A stretch of 64,000 nt of DNA from UBA7803 sp040219935 (GCA_040219935.1 JAVJUA010000062.1:97125-161124); one strand, 5' to 3'; shown: positions 1-9,296, counted from the first letter of the stretch. Translations and numbers: made by a program. The notes: generated by a model not told the origin, from the letters alone.

Positions 1-1
1 C

Positions 2-190
2 GCGATCCTGGGCGGCGTCGGCTTCACCATGAGCCTGTTCATCGCCGCCCTCGCCTACCAGCAGCCAGGCATGATTCTGAAATCCAACGTCAGCATCGTT
101 GTCGGCTCGGCGCTGTCGGCGTGCGTGGGCATGATCGTGCTGGCCAGATCCTGCCGATCGCCCATGACGCCGCAAACGGAACGCAGCTGA
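2..190 (+). CDS. nhaA: Na+/H+ antiporter NhaA, C-terminal fragment (cut by window start)
   Basis: The window opens inside a reading frame that runs 63 codons to a TGA at 188-190. It encodes GVGFTMSLFIAALAY followed by a second hydrophobic segment and a short basic tail. The GFTMSLFI-x-LA(F/Y) stretch is the characteristic last conserved block of NhaA sodium/proton antiporters of the inner membrane, which exchange Na+ for H+ and set cytoplasmic pH and salt tolerance. Only the last two membrane segments are visible, so the catalytic aspartates cannot be checked. It is separated from the following metal operon by about 70 bases and is probably not part of it. Confidence 0.8.
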   Translation, partial: AILGGVGFTMSLFIAALAYQQPGMILKSNVSIVVGSALSACVGMIVLARSCRSPMTPQTERS

Positions 191-259
191 TCACCATGAT
201 GTCGGGATTGTCGGGCTAGACGCATGGAATTCGGCACGTTGCCCTGTTACGATGAAAGA

Positions 260-616
260 ATGTCTTGCCGCGTCATCAGCAGCCCACTGCTCGCAGCGCT
301 GCTGGCACTGCTCGTTATGGTAGCCAGTGCCCCCGTCGTGGACGCTCATGGGGACGACGGAGCAAATCACGCGGTTGCCGGTATCTACCTGGACATCGAT
401 GGCGACGCCGGAAGTCCGGCACCGTCACCCGTCGATTCGCCTGGTTCGAGTCACATTCACATCCACACCTGCTGTCCCCACGTCGAGACCACCTCGTTCT
501 GCAACGGGGTCGCGCCATTGCAGATTCCGTTGCTCTTCCACACCGGGCGCAACCCGGGAAGCCTGCCCCCCGGTTTCTACCGGCTCCCGCTCCGGCCACC
601 GTCGCTCACGGTCTGA
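260..616 (+). CDS. Small secreted His/Cys protein heading the metal RND operon (CzcI-like position)
   Basis: 118 residues if started at the ATG at 260; an in-frame ATG at 224 would add 12 residues in front of what looks like the true signal peptide. The N terminus has a hydrophobic signal ending near PVVDAHG, followed by a Ser/Pro/Gly region and a metal-ligand patch HIHIHTCCPH. The end is PP-rich (SLPPGFYRLPLRPPSL). It sits 82 bases before czcC on the same strand, the place CzcI-type proteins occupy in czc operons. I do not recognise a defined family. The ligands and position suggest a periplasmic metal-binding accessory or sensor protein; this is inference. A second gene of the same build heads the other czc operon at 15026-15373. 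Confidence 0.6.
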   Translation: MSCRVISSPLLAALLALLVMVASAPVVDAHGDDGANHAVAGIYLDIDGDAGSPAPSPVDSPGSSHIHIHTCCPHVETTSFCNGVAPLQIPLLFHTGRNPGSLPPGFYRLPLRPPSLTV

Positions 617-698
617 TTCCGATCCGTTAGCTCGCCGGCGGCTCGATGATTCGCGCCGTGGCGCCTTCGACGACCAATTCAGATACGGAGAGCGATCG

Positions 699-2015
699 AT
701 GATTCGATGGACGGTAACCACCGCGTTGCTGGGCATATGTATCAGTGTGCCCCTGTCCGCGACGGAGACGCGTGTGGTCTCCGCCAACGCGCTTGCCAAC
801 GCGCAGGCGCAACCATTAACCCTGGACGCCGCCGTAGCGGAAGCCGTGGATGCCAACTTCGGCGTGCGCCAGGCCATGGCCCGCGTGGCGCAGCAGAGCG
901 GCGCACTGACCCACGCCAGCCGCTGGACGCCCTCCAACCCCGATCTCGAGGCGGAAACCGCCGAGCGGGAGCCGGCGTCGGGGGACGACAGTCGGGATTT
1001 TTCCATCCGCCTGAGCCAGGAACTCTGGATCGGCGGCCAGCGAGGTCTGCAACGCAACGCCGCCGGAGCACGGCTCACCGCCGCCGAGGAGGATCTGCGG
1101 TTTCTGCGTTCCGCCATTGCCGCCCGCGCCCGCCGCGCCTTTCTCAACGTGCTGCTGACCCAGCGCGCCGAAGAAACGGCCGAACGGCTCGTCGACCTCA
1201 CCGAGACCCTCGCCGACTACGCCCGCAGCCGCCTCGAAGCCGGCAGAACCACCGCGCTCGAGGTCAACTCCGCGGTCATCGGGGCTGCCCGGGCGCGTAC
1301 CGAGTTGGCCGAGGCCGAGCGCCTGGCGGAGAGGGCCCGGCTGGTGCTTGCGGAGGTGTTGGCGCGGGATCCCTCCTCGCCGTTGAACGTCAGCGGAGAC
1401 ATCGAACCCTGGCCGATGAGCCTGCCAGGCGAGACGCAGTTGTTGAACGCCGCCGTACGCCGCCGTGGAGACCTGGCGGCGGCCGCTGAGCGCGTGGAAG
1501 CCGCCCGGCAGGAACTGCGCCTCAGCCGGCGTCAGCTCATTCCCAACCTGACCGTGTTCGGCTTCTATCAGGAGGAGGAGGACGCGGAGATCGCCGGGTT
1601 CGGCGCGAGCCTCCCGATACCAGCGCTGCACCGCTTTCGGGGCGAGCGCGAACAGGCGGCCGGGCGCCTGCGCGAGGAGCAGCTCCGCAGCGACGAGCTG
1701 CGGCTTGCCGTGCGCCGCCAGGTGCTCGAGGCGCTCGCGGACTACCGGGCCGCGCGGCGCCAATCCGAGATGCTCGGCACGGCCATGCTCGAGCGCGCGG
1801 AGGACAACCTCAGACTGACCCAGGAGGCCTTCGAGGCCGGCAAAGTCGGATCTCCCGCGATCACCACCGCGCAGGACAACCTCATCAACGTACGGCGCAG
1901 CTATCTCGATGCCCTCGGCGCCCTGATTCTCTCGGTGACCGAGCTCGAGCGTGCCACCGGCGGCCTGATCACTCTAGAAGACAGCGACCAGGCGGCCAGC
2001 GGCCACGCGCCATGA
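699..2015 (+). CDS. czcC: TolC-family outer-membrane factor of a heavy-metal RND pump
   Basis: 438 residues from ATG 699, just before a clear signal peptide (hydrophobic residues 6-20). The open frame extends further upstream but that part has no coding character. The body shows the two-fold repeated helical pattern of outer-membrane efflux proteins: long Ala/Glu/Arg-rich coiled coils (RARRAFLNVLLTQRAEETAERL; AEAERLAERARLVLAEVL) and TTALEVNSAVIGAARARTEL. It would form the trimeric exit duct for cations pumped by CzcBA. The stop overlaps the first possible ATG of the next gene by 4 bases (ATGA), so translation is probably coupled. Size fits CzcC proteins (about 420 residues). Substrate cannot be read from this subunit. 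Confidence 0.9.
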   Translation: MIRWTVTTALLGICISVPLSATETRVVSANALANAQAQPLTLDAAVAEAVDANFGVRQAMARVAQQSGALTHASRWTPSNPDLEAETAEREPASGDDSRDFSIRLSQELWIGGQRGLQRNAAGARLTAAEEDLRFLRSAIAARARRAFLNVLLTQRAEETAERLVDLTETLADYARSRLEAGRTTALEVNSAVIGAARARTELAEAERLAERARLVLAEVLARDPSSPLNVSGDIEPWPMSLPGETQLLNAAVRRRGDLAAAAERVEAARQELRLSRRQLIPNLTVFGFYQEEEDAEIAGFGASLPIPALHRFRGEREQAAGRLREEQLRSDELRLAVRRQVLEALADYRAARRQSEMLGTAMLERAEDNLRLTQEAFEAGKVGSPAITTAQDNLINVRRSYLDALGALILSVTELERATGGLITLEDSDQAASGHAP

Positions 2016-2035
2016 ACCCGAGGAAGGCAAGCAAT

Positions 2036-3286
2036 ATGAACCCATTCAATCTCCAATCCCCGTCACGACGCCTGCGGCGATTGCGACCGATCCTCTGGGT
2101 CGTCCTCTCCATGCTCGCCCTCTCCGCCTGCTCGGACGAAGACGTCCCACCTGCCGTGGCGTCGGACGACCATGCGGCCGAAGAATCGGCCGGGCACGGG
2201 GACGATGCAGCGGAATCCGGCGAGCGCGAACTCCACCTGTCGCCGGAGCAACGCGGGCTGCTGAAGGTCGGCGTCGACGCTGCCCCTCGCGGCCATGCGG
2301 ATGCCATGGTCAGCGCGCCGGCCGTCGTCCGGTTCGATCCGAACCGGATGGCGCGCATCGGGCCGCGCCTCGAGGCCAAGGTCGTCAAGGTTCCGATCGA
2401 CCTTGGTGAGCGAGTGCGAACCGGGGATCTACTGGCCGTGCTCGACAGCGTGGAGCTCGGCCGCGCGCGGGCCCGCTTTCTCACCGCGAATGCGATGCTC
2501 GAAACGGCGCAAGCGGACTTCGAGCGCGAACGGCGTCTGGCCGAACAGCAGATATCCTCCCAGGAGGAGCTGCTGGAAGCCAAGGCCCGCCTGAGCGAAG
2601 CCGAGGCGGAGCAGCGGGCGGCCATGGAAGCGCTGCGGCTGTTCGGCCTGAGCGCGGACGAGATCACCAGCACCGGCCGCGGCGAGGAGCTGTCACGGCT
2701 GACCCTGACCGCCACCATGGACGGGGTCGTGCAGCGCCGCGATCTTTCCCCTGGGCAGACCCTCGGACCGGCCGACACGCCGATCCACATCGTCGACAAC
2801 AGCCGCATGTGGCTCATGATCGATGCGTTCGAAGGCAGCCTCGACCGCATTGCTCTCGGCCAGCCGGTCGAGTTCACCTCCCGCGCGCTCGACGGAAGCC
2901 GCTTCCCGGGCCGAATCGACTGGGTATCGCACCAACTCGACGAGCAATCGCGTACCGTGACCTTGCGAGCCGTGCTGGACAACCCGGATGGCAGGCTGCG
3001 GGCCGGCCTCTTCGGTACCGCGCGAATACAGACAGGCGCCAGCGAAGGTCCGCCGCGGGTTCCGGTGGACGCCGTGCAGCGGCTCGGTGAAGAGGACGTT
3101 GTCTTCGTGCCCGCCGAAGAGGACCACGCGTTCCGCGCCGTGCCGGTCACGCTTGGCCACGAAGGCAACGGCTGGGTCGAAATCACCGCCGGCATCGAGG
3201 CGGGCGACCCCGTGGTGTTCGAAGGCGCCTTCGATCTCATGTCCGCCCTGACGGCCTCGGCGCGCAGCGCCGAGCACGGCCACTGA
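2036..3286 (+). CDS. czcB: RND periplasmic adaptor lipoprotein, CzcB family
   Basis: The start at 2036 is preceded by GAGGAAGG eight bases upstream; an in-frame ATG at 2012 overlaps the czcC stop and is the alternative. The signal ends in a lipobox LSAC, so the protein is likely lipid-anchored. A short His/Asp/Glu-rich segment follows (DDHAAEESAGHGDD), then the lipoyl/barrel-sandwich half (RIGPRLEAKVVKVPIDLGERVRTGDLLAVLDS), a coiled-coil hairpin (about residues 160-215), the second half motif (TATMDGVVQRRDLSPGQTL) and beta-barrel domains. It links the CzcA pump to CzcC and in related systems passes metal to the pump. The gene ends 9 bases before czcA, whose GAGGAGGTGAC ribosome site overlaps this interval. 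Confidence 0.9.
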   Translation: MNPFNLQSPSRRLRRLRPILWVVLSMLALSACSDEDVPPAVASDDHAAEESAGHGDDAAESGERELHLSPEQRGLLKVGVDAAPRGHADAMVSAPAVVRFDPNRMARIGPRLEAKVVKVPIDLGERVRTGDLLAVLDSVELGRARARFLTANAMLETAQADFERERRLAEQQISSQEELLEAKARLSEAEAEQRAAMEALRLFGLSADEITSTGRGEELSRLTLTATMDGVVQRRDLSPGQTLGPADTPIHIVDNSRMWLMIDAFEGSLDRIALGQPVEFTSRALDGSRFPGRIDWVSHQLDEQSRTVTLRAVLDNPDGRLRAGLFGTARIQTGASEGPPRVPVDAVQRLGEEDVVFVPAEEDHAFRAVPVTLGHEGNGWVEITAGIEAGDPVVFEGAFDLMSALTASARSAEHGH

Positions 3287-3295
3287 GGAGGTGAC

Positions 3296-6200
3296 ATGAT
3301 CGAAGGTATCGTTCGCTACGCGCTGGCCAACCGTCTGCTGGTATTGGTGGCCGTCGTCGGCATTCTCATCGGCGGCTACATGTCGTTCCGGGCGCTGGCC
3401 GTGGATGCGTTCCCGGACGCGACCCCGACCCTGGTGCAGGTGTTCACCTCCAGTCCCGGGCTGTCGCCGGTGGACGTGGAGACCCTAATTTCCTACCCCG
3501 TCGAAATCAGCATGTACGGCCTGCCGAACCTCGAGAAGGTGCAGAGCACGTCGATCTTCGGCCTGTCCCGGGTCGACGCCTACTTCGAGGACGGCACGGA
3601 CATCTATTTCGCCCGGCGCCTGGTGATGGAGCGCCTTGCCGACGCGCGGCGCCAGATTCCGCCGGGGCTGGGCGAGCCCGAACTCGGCCCGATTACCACC
3701 GGCCTCGGGCGCATTCTAATGTACACGCTGGCCGACGAGGATGGCGCCGAATATTCGCTGATGGAGAAACGTACGATTCAGGATTGGATCGTCAAGCAGC
3801 AGTTGAGGACGGTGCCCGGCGTGACCGGTGTGCTCTCCATCGGCGGGTACGAGAAACAGTATCAGGTACAGCTTGACGCCAACGCCCTCATCGCCCGGGA
3901 CCTGACGATCGCCGACGTGCGCACTGCTCTCGCTGCCAACAATCGCAACGTCGGCGCCTCGTTCATCAACCGGGCCGGTGACGAGTACATCGTCCGCGGC
4001 TTCGGCTGGATCGCGCCGGACGAGGAAGGACTCGCCGACATCGGCAACGTCATCGTCGCGGAACACGAAGGTAAGCCCGTGTACGTGCGCGACCTCGGCA
4101 AAGTGACCTATGGGGCGGCCATCCGCCGCGGGGCTCAGGTCGCGAACGGAGAGGAATCCGCCGGCGGCTACGTGTTCAAGCTCATCGGCACCAATACCCA
4201 GCAGGTGCTGGAAGACGTCGAGGCGAAGATCGCGGAAATCAACCAGTCGTTGCCCGAGGGCTTGCGGGTCAATCCGTTCTACTCGCAGGCCGAACTCGTG
4301 GACAAGGCCATCGGCACGGTGGAGCGGGCTTTGCTCGAAGGCGCCGTGCTGGTGCTCGTGTTCCTGTACCTGTTTCTCGGGAACGTGCGTTCGACGCTCA
4401 TCGTCATCGCGAGCCTGCCGCTGTCGGTTCTGGTCGCCTTCATCGCCATGCGTTTCTCCGGCCTCTCCGCCAACCTGATGAGCCTGGGCGGCCTGGCGAT
4501 CGGTATCGGCATGATGGTGGACGCTTCGGTGGTCATGATCGAGAACATCTTCCGCCATCTCGAGGAACGCAGTGATGAAGGCATTCCCATGTGGCGGCTG
4601 GTCAGCGAGTCGGCTCGGGAGGTCGCGCGCCCCATCGTGTTCGCCATGGCCATTATCATCATCGTGTTTCTGCCGCTGTTCACGCTGGAGGGCGTGGAGG
4701 GCAAACTGTTCAGCCCCATGGCCTACACGATCAGCTTCGCGCTGGTGGGCGCGCTGCTGCTCGCCCTCACACTGGTCCCCGTCCTCGCCACACTGGCGTT
4801 CTCCAAAGGCAGCGTGCATGGTGAGCCGCGCCTGGTGCAATGGCTGAAACGCCGCTACCGGCCGCTGCTGAATCGGGCTTTGGGCGCACCGAAACTCGTG
4901 TTCGGTATCGCGCTCGCCGTGTTCCTCGGCAGTCTCGCCCTGTTCCCGCTGCTCGGCACCGAATTCGTGCCGACTCTCCGAGAAGGCACGGCCCAGGTGC
5001 GCTCGACGCTCCCGCCCGGCGCCAGCCTCGATTCAGCCATCGAGTACGGCAAGCGCATCCAGAGCGTGCTGCGGGAGTTCCCGGAGGTGACGGGCACGTA
5101 CTCGCGCATCGGCCGGGCCGAGGTCGGCGGTGATCCGGAACCGGTCAACGTCGTCGCCACGGTGGTGACCCTGAAGCCACTGGCCGACTGGCAAAGCGGC
5201 CGCTCGTACGAGGAACTGCAATCGGCCATGTCCGAGCGGGTCGGCGCCACGGTGCCGGGGCTCGCCAACAACTTCTCGCAACCGATCCAGCTGCGCACCG
5301 ACGAGCTGCTGTCGGGGGTTCAGGCACAGCTCGTAGCGAGCATCTACGGCGACGATCTCGAAGAGCTCGCGCGCATTGGCGGTGAGGTAGAAGCACTGGC
5401 CCGGGACGTCCGGGGCGCCACCGACGTGCGAATGCAGCAACAGGGCGGCAAACGCCAGATCGTGGTGCGGCCGGACCGGGACGCCCTCGCCCGTTACGGC
5501 ATCAACATCGACGACGTGCTGGGCACGCTGGAGGCCGGCGTCGGCGGCGCCACTGCCGGGCTGGTGTTCGACGGCATCCGGCGCTTCGACATCTTTCTGC
5601 GCCTCGAGGAGGAGCAGCGCGGACGGCTCGATCTGATCCGCGAGCTGCCACTACGCGGCGCCGGCGGCGCCGTGGTCCCGCTGTCCCGGGTGGCGGACGT
5701 GGGCCTCTACACAGGCCCCAAGCAGATATCCCGCTCCAACGCCAGCCGGCGCCTGTACGTGCAGATGAACGTGCGCGGCCGGGACATGGGTGGCGTGGTG
5801 GAAGAGCTGCGCGTCCTGGTCCGCGAGCGGGTGGACATGCCGCCCGGCTACTTCGTCGAGTTCGGCGGCCAGTTCGAGAACCAGGAGCGGGCCATGGCAC
5901 GCCTGTACGTCGTGGTGCCGATTACCCTGGCCCTGATATTCCTGCTGCTCTTCTCGGCTTTCGGCAGTCTGCGCTACGCCACGCTCATCTTCATGAACGT
6001 GCCGTTCGCCATCACCGGCGGCATCTTGGCTTTGCTGATCTCCGGCCTATACCTGTCGGTACCCGCCGCCGTCGGGTTCATTGCGGTGTTCGGCGTCGCG
6101 GTGCTGAACGGCGTGGTTCTCGTCAGCTACATCAACCAACTGCGTGATCAGGGCATGCCACGGGACGAGGCGGTGGCGGTCGGGACGGAGCGGCGGCTGC

Positions 6201-6400
6201 GCCCAGTGCTCATGACGGCGACGGTCGCCATTCTGGGCCTGGTGCCTTTGCTGCTGGCGGACGGGATCGGCTCCAACGTGCAGCGGCCGCTGGCGGCGGT
6301 GGTGGTCGGCGGGCTGATCACCTCCACCCTGCTGACCCTGCTGGTGCTGCCGAGCGTCTATCGCTGGTTCGCGCTGCCACGCAAGGAAGTAGAGATCTGA
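3296..6400 (+). CDS. czcA: Heavy-metal efflux RND pump, CzcA family (non-DFG type)
   Basis: 1034 residues, the normal length for HME-RND proteins, with 12 membrane segments: one at residues 14-33, a block at about 340-540 and a block at about 870-1030. The fourth membrane segment reads LAIGIGMMVDASVVMIEN, keeping Asp409 and Glu416 but lacking the first Asp of the DFG-x3-DGA signature of Zn/Co/Cd pumps. It therefore belongs to a different HME subgroup from the CzcA at 9297-12410. It uses proton import to drive cation efflux from periplasm or cytoplasm through CzcBC. Exact metal is unknown; the neighbouring P-II-like protein and the lack of the DFG motif make it distinct from the classic czc system. 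Confidence 0.92.
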   Translation: MIEGIVRYALANRLLVLVAVVGILIGGYMSFRALAVDAFPDATPTLVQVFTSSPGLSPVDVETLISYPVEISMYGLPNLEKVQSTSIFGLSRVDAYFEDGTDIYFARRLVMERLADARRQIPPGLGEPELGPITTGLGRILMYTLADEDGAEYSLMEKRTIQDWIVKQQLRTVPGVTGVLSIGGYEKQYQVQLDANALIARDLTIADVRTALAANNRNVGASFINRAGDEYIVRGFGWIAPDEEGLADIGNVIVAEHEGKPVYVRDLGKVTYGAAIRRGAQVANGEESAGGYVFKLIGTNTQQVLEDVEAKIAEINQSLPEGLRVNPFYSQAELVDKAIGTVERALLEGAVLVLVFLYLFLGNVRSTLIVIASLPLSVLVAFIAMRFSGLSANLMSLGGLAIGIGMMVDASVVMIENIFRHLEERSDEGIPMWRLVSESAREVARPIVFAMAIIIIVFLPLFTLEGVEGKLFSPMAYTISFALVGALLLALTLVPVLATLAFSKGSVHGEPRLVQWLKRRYRPLLNRALGAPKLVFGIALAVFLGSLALFPLLGTEFVPTLREGTAQVRSTLPPGASLDSAIEYGKRIQSVLREFPEVTGTYSRIGRAEVGGDPEPVNVVATVVTLKPLADWQSGRSYEELQSAMSERVGATVPGLANNFSQPIQLRTDELLSGVQAQLVASIYGDDLEELARIGGEVEALARDVRGATDVRMQQQGGKRQIVVRPDRDALARYGINIDDVLGTLEAGVGGATAGLVFDGIRRFDIFLRLEEEQRGRLDLIRELPLRGAGGAVVPLSRVADVGLYTGPKQISRSNASRRLYVQMNVRGRDMGGVVEELRVLVRERVDMPPGYFVEFGGQFENQERAMARLYVVVPITLALIFLLLFSAFGSLRYATLIFMNVPFAITGGILALLISGLYLSVPAAVGFIAVFGVAVLNGVVLVSYINQLRDQGMPRDEAVAVGTERRLRPVLMTATVAILGLVPLLLADGIGSNVQRPLAAVVVGGLITSTLLTLLVLPSVYRWFALPRKEVEI

Positions 6401-6425
6401 TCTCCGACCAGGAAAGGAAAATCCC

Positions 6426-6767
6426 ATGTACGAAGTGAAAGCATACGTCAAACAGGTGAAGATGGAGGCAGTGATCGATGCACTCGCCCAGCTCGACTGC
6501 GTCACCGGGATCGCCGTGGTCCGTCTGCACGAGTACGGGCACGCCCTCGAAACCGGAAAACTCACCCGGGTGGACATGGTCAAGCTCGAAGTGGATGTCG
6601 CCAGTCTCGAGGATGCCGAGCATGCGGCCCGCCGCATCGTCGACGAAGCGCGCACCGGACCCGGCCATCCCGGCGATGGCCGGGTGATGATTACGGAACT
6701 GCATCGCGCCACCCGGATCGACGATGGCGCAGATGGGCCTGCCGCATTCGCACCGCGGCGAACCTGA
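6426..6767 (+). CDS. P-II-like small signalling protein of the metal RND operon
   Basis: 113 residues with a strong AGGAAAGG site before ATG 6426, 25 bases after czcA. The N-terminal beta strand MYEVKAYVKQVKMEAVIDAL and the late GDGRVMITELHRATRIDDG match the first strand and the C-terminal signature of P-II trimers (GDGKIFV...A.RIRTG). The T-loop region is short and the uridylylation tyrosine context of GlnB/GlnK is absent, so it is not a classical nitrogen sensor. P-II-like proteins are known to occur next to HME-RND pumps. A trimeric cytoplasmic protein that binds a metal or nucleotide and tunes the pump is a reasonable inference. A second P-II-like protein is at 61055-61381. Confidence 0.75.
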   Translation: MYEVKAYVKQVKMEAVIDALAQLDCVTGIAVVRLHEYGHALETGKLTRVDMVKLEVDVASLEDAEHAARRIVDEARTGPGHPGDGRVMITELHRATRIDDGADGPAAFAPRRT

Positions 6768-6791
6768 ACGAGGAGTCATGACGGGGCCGAC

Positions 6792-7469
6792 ATGGAGCTG
6801 GAAGACGTTCAGCGCAACTACGACGCGGCAGCGTCCTACTACGACGCCGCCACCGAGCTGATCTTCCATCGGCTGCTGGGCCTGTATCGCTGGCGCCGGC
6901 GCATGGTCGCGTCACTCGGCGACGTCGATGGCGCCACGGTGCTCGACATCGGCTGCGGCACCGGTAACAACTTCCCGCTGCTGGCGCCGCGGGTGGGCCC
7001 CGCCGGGCGCATCATCGGTATCGACTATTCGCCCGGCATGCTCGCGAAAGCCCAGCGACGCATCGACCGGGCGGGCTGGCGGAACGTCACGCTCATCCGG
7101 GACGACGCGGCCCGGCTCGAACACGTCGAGAGCTCTGTAGATGCCACCGTGTCTGCCTGGTGCCTGGGCATCGTGCACGACCTGCCGGCAGCCCTGGCCC
7201 GTCTGCTGGACGTCACACGGCCCGCGGGCCGAATTGCCGTCTTGGATTTCGTCCAGGTTCGGCCGGATTACGGACCGCTGAAACCGCTCTATCCGCTCTA
7301 CCGGCGCCTGCTGATCGCCAGCGGCATCGATGCCCCCGAGGATCTCGATGGCCGACGCCTCGCCGCGCGCTGGCGGGAAGGTCGCGCCCTGCTGCATGCC
7401 CGCCTGAGTTCCATGACCGAAGAACCTTATCTGTCGGGTGCGGGACTGCTGATGACCGGCGTCCGATGA
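6792..7469 (+). CDS. Class I SAM-dependent methyltransferase
   Basis: 225 residues. Motif I is VLDIGCGTGNNFPLL (about residue 50), motif II acidic residue is in IIGIDYSPGMLAKA, and a later DATVSAWCLGIVHDL block matches motif IV of UbiE/UPF0020-type methyltransferases. The N-terminal YDAAASYYD is a common lead-in for small-molecule methyltransferases of this type. The gene lies 24 bases after the P-II-like gene and is probably the last gene of the czc operon. The substrate is unknown. A role in metal or metalloid methylation, or lipid or quinone methylation, cannot be chosen from sequence. Confidence 0.8.
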   Translation: MELEDVQRNYDAAASYYDAATELIFHRLLGLYRWRRRMVASLGDVDGATVLDIGCGTGNNFPLLAPRVGPAGRIIGIDYSPGMLAKAQRRIDRAGWRNVTLIRDDAARLEHVESSVDATVSAWCLGIVHDLPAALARLLDVTRPAGRIAVLDFVQVRPDYGPLKPLYPLYRRLLIASGIDAPEDLDGRRLAARWREGRALLHARLSSMTEEPYLSGAGLLMTGVR

Positions 7470-7548
7470 TGCCGTGTTCACGCTCCTGTCGCCAGGCCTC
7501 GACGACTCATCGGGCTGATTGGAAAACAGCCGGCAATTCTGGCCGAAG

Positions 7549-7938
7549 ATGATCGATCCAGATTTCGAATTCAACGCACCTATCCTCGGCGATCTCGAGA
7601 TCGCTGTACTGGAGCATGTCTGGAGAGCTCAGAAAACTACCGCAAAGTGTGTTCAGTCGGCATTGCGGCCACATCGGAACATCGCCCTCGGCACAGTCCA
7701 GTCCACGCTGGAGCGTCTGCATCGCAAGCACCTACTCTACCGGCGTAAGACCGGTCATGCCTTCACGTATACCCCAGAATTTTCGCGGGAACAGTTGGTC
7801 GCGCTGCTCATACGCGCAACGTTGCTTCGATTTCATTGCGACGATACCACTACCTCTGGGGCGCTGCTTCAGATTGTTAACGAACTTAGCTTGACGGCGC
7901 AGTTCCGCAGCGCACTAGATCCAGATGGGTGTGGCTAG
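7549..7938 (+). CDS. BlaI/MecI/CopY-family winged-helix repressor
   Basis: 129 residues from ATG 7549; a TTG at 7519 in frame would add 10. The segment LGDLEIAVLEHVWRAQKTTAKCVQSAL...NIALGTVQSTLERLHRKHLLYRRKTGHAFTYTPEFSREQLVA is the winged-helix DNA-binding domain of the BlaI/MecI/CopY group. Its C-terminal part is short and lacks the CxCx4CxC metal site of CopY. There is no BlaR/MecR sensor protease nearby, so beta-lactam control is unlikely. The last 53 bases overlap the 3' end of the nreB-like gene on the other strand. The coding region looks less GC-rich at third positions than its neighbours, which could mark recent arrival. It probably controls one of the two flanking metal operons (inference). 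Confidence 0.75.
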   Translation: MIDPDFEFNAPILGDLEIAVLEHVWRAQKTTAKCVQSALRPHRNIALGTVQSTLERLHRKHLLYRRKTGHAFTYTPEFSREQLVALLIRATLLRFHCDDTTTSGALLQIVNELSLTAQFRSALDPDGCG

Positions 7939-9274
7939 CAGCCGGATGGGCATGCTGGTGGCTATGGGGCCCGGGGCCTTCGCAGCCTTCGTGGGTGTGC
8001 TGATGCTGCTCATCGTGCACGTGCTCGTGCGTATGGTCGCCCGCTACGTGCTGATCGCAGATCTCGCTGGGATCCTGCGCCGGCCAGAGCACACGCGCCG
8101 CCAACGTGGCCAAGATGGCGACGCCAGCAAGCATCGCGAACGTCGGCGCCATGCCGAACCCAGCACCCAGCGCCCCTGCCAGTGGATAGCCGATCAGCCA
8201 GCAGGCGTGTGATAGCGCAAAATGCGCTGCATAGATTGCTGGGCGATCGTCCTGAGACCCGGACCGCGCGAGCAGCCGACCTGAAGGAGTCTGCACCAGC
8301 GAGGAACCGACCCCCAACAGCACCCAGATGAACAACATGCCGCCAAATCCAGGTTGTACCGCACCAAGCAACAGCGACAGTCCCAATATCAGCCCGCCGA
8401 ACAGCATGAACGAACGCTCGCCACGTTGATCCAGCAATGTCGGCAACGCCAATGCGACTGCCATCGAACCACCTCCCATCGCTGCAAACGCGATCGCCGT
8501 GTCCGTTTCGGAGCCGTCCAGGTACTCTCGCACGTACACGACCGTGTTCACGATGACCATTGCACCCCCTGCCGACACGGCGAGCGACATGGCGAGCAGA
8601 CCTCTAAGTCTGGGCGTCTTCAGATAGACGCGCAGCCCGCTCGTCGTGTTGCGCCAGATGCCGCCCCCAGGGGGGCTGGCGGTTGACGAAGGAAGCGTCA
8701 CTGACATGACCAGTGCTGCGGAGACAACAAAGGCCAGAGAATTGGCGGCGAACAGCGCGTCGTAGCTGGCGACGGCGAGCGCCGCAGCAGCGAGCATCGG
8801 ACTCAGCAAATTCTCCAGATCGTAGGCCAGTCGCGACAGCGATAGCGCCCGGGTGTAGACCGCCTCGTTTGGCAGCACGTCCGGTATGGTTGCCTGGAAG
8901 GTGGGAGTGAATCCGGCGGAACAGCTGTTCAACAGCACGATCAGCGTGTAGACCTGCCAGATCTCCGTAACGAACGGCATACTGGCCACGAGAGCCGCTC
9001 GCGCCAGATCCAGTCCGACCAGCATCCGTCGTCGTCGAACGCGCTGCGCCAATGCCCCGAAGACCGGCGCGAGCCCGACATAGGCAACCATCTTCAGGGC
9101 CAGCGCGGTACCAAGCACTGCACCGGCCCGTTCGCCCGCCAGATCGTAAGCGAGCAACGCCAACGCTACTGTCGACAGACCGGTTCCGGCCAGGGAAACC
9201 ACCTGCGCACCGTACAGGCGCCGGTACGTGCGGTCGGCCAGGGGGTTCAATGTCACCGCCACCAGGCCACCCAC
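7886..9274 (-). CDS. nreB: MFS exporter with His-rich C-terminal tail (NreB-like, nickel/cobalt)
   Basis: 462 residues starting at a GTG (9274); the start is uncertain because the nearest GAAGG lies only 3 bases away. Twelve hydrophobic segments fill the first 410 residues, with the MFS loop between segments 2 and 3 (GALAQRVRRRRMLVG). The last 45 residues are a cytoplasmic tail with repeats of His (DHTHEHVHDEQHQHTHEG; PHSHQHAHPAASHTH), the hallmark of NreB/NrsD-type Ni2+ exporters. It follows the second czcCBA operon by 22 bases and is probably co-transcribed, giving an inner-membrane export route beside the RND pump. Nickel specificity is inferred from the tail. Confidence 0.8.
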   Translation of the reverse strand: MGGLVAVTLNPLADRTYRRLYGAQVVSLAGTGLSTVALALLAYDLAGERAGAVLGTALALKMVAYVGLAPVFGALAQRVRRRRMLVGLDLARAALVASMPFVTEIWQVYTLIVLLNSCSAGFTPTFQATIPDVLPNEAVYTRALSLSRLAYDLENLLSPMLAAAALAVASYDALFAANSLAFVVSAALVMSVTLPSSTASPPGGGIWRNTTSGLRVYLKTPRLRGLLAMSLAVSAGGAMVIVNTVVYVREYLDGSETDTAIAFAAMGGGSMAVALALPTLLDQRGERSFMLFGGLILGLSLLLGAVQPGFGGMLFIWVLLGVGSSLVQTPSGRLLARSGSQDDRPAIYAAHFALSHACWLIGYPLAGALGAGFGMAPTFAMLAGVAILATLAARVLWPAQDPSEICDQHVAGDHTHEHVHDEQHQHTHEGCEGPGPHSHQHAHPAASHTHLDLVRCGTAPSS

Positions 9275-9296
9275 GTACCTTCAAGAACCAGAGTGC

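Noticed and set aside
327..698. N-terminal extension of czcC back to 327
   Set aside because: It would overlap the small secreted gene in another frame and put 124 residues before a clear signal peptide. ATG 699 fits the family.
7549..7938. Beta-lactam resistance regulator
   Set aside because: No beta-lactamase, BlaR1 or MecR1 homologue is present, and BlaI-type repressors also control metal genes.
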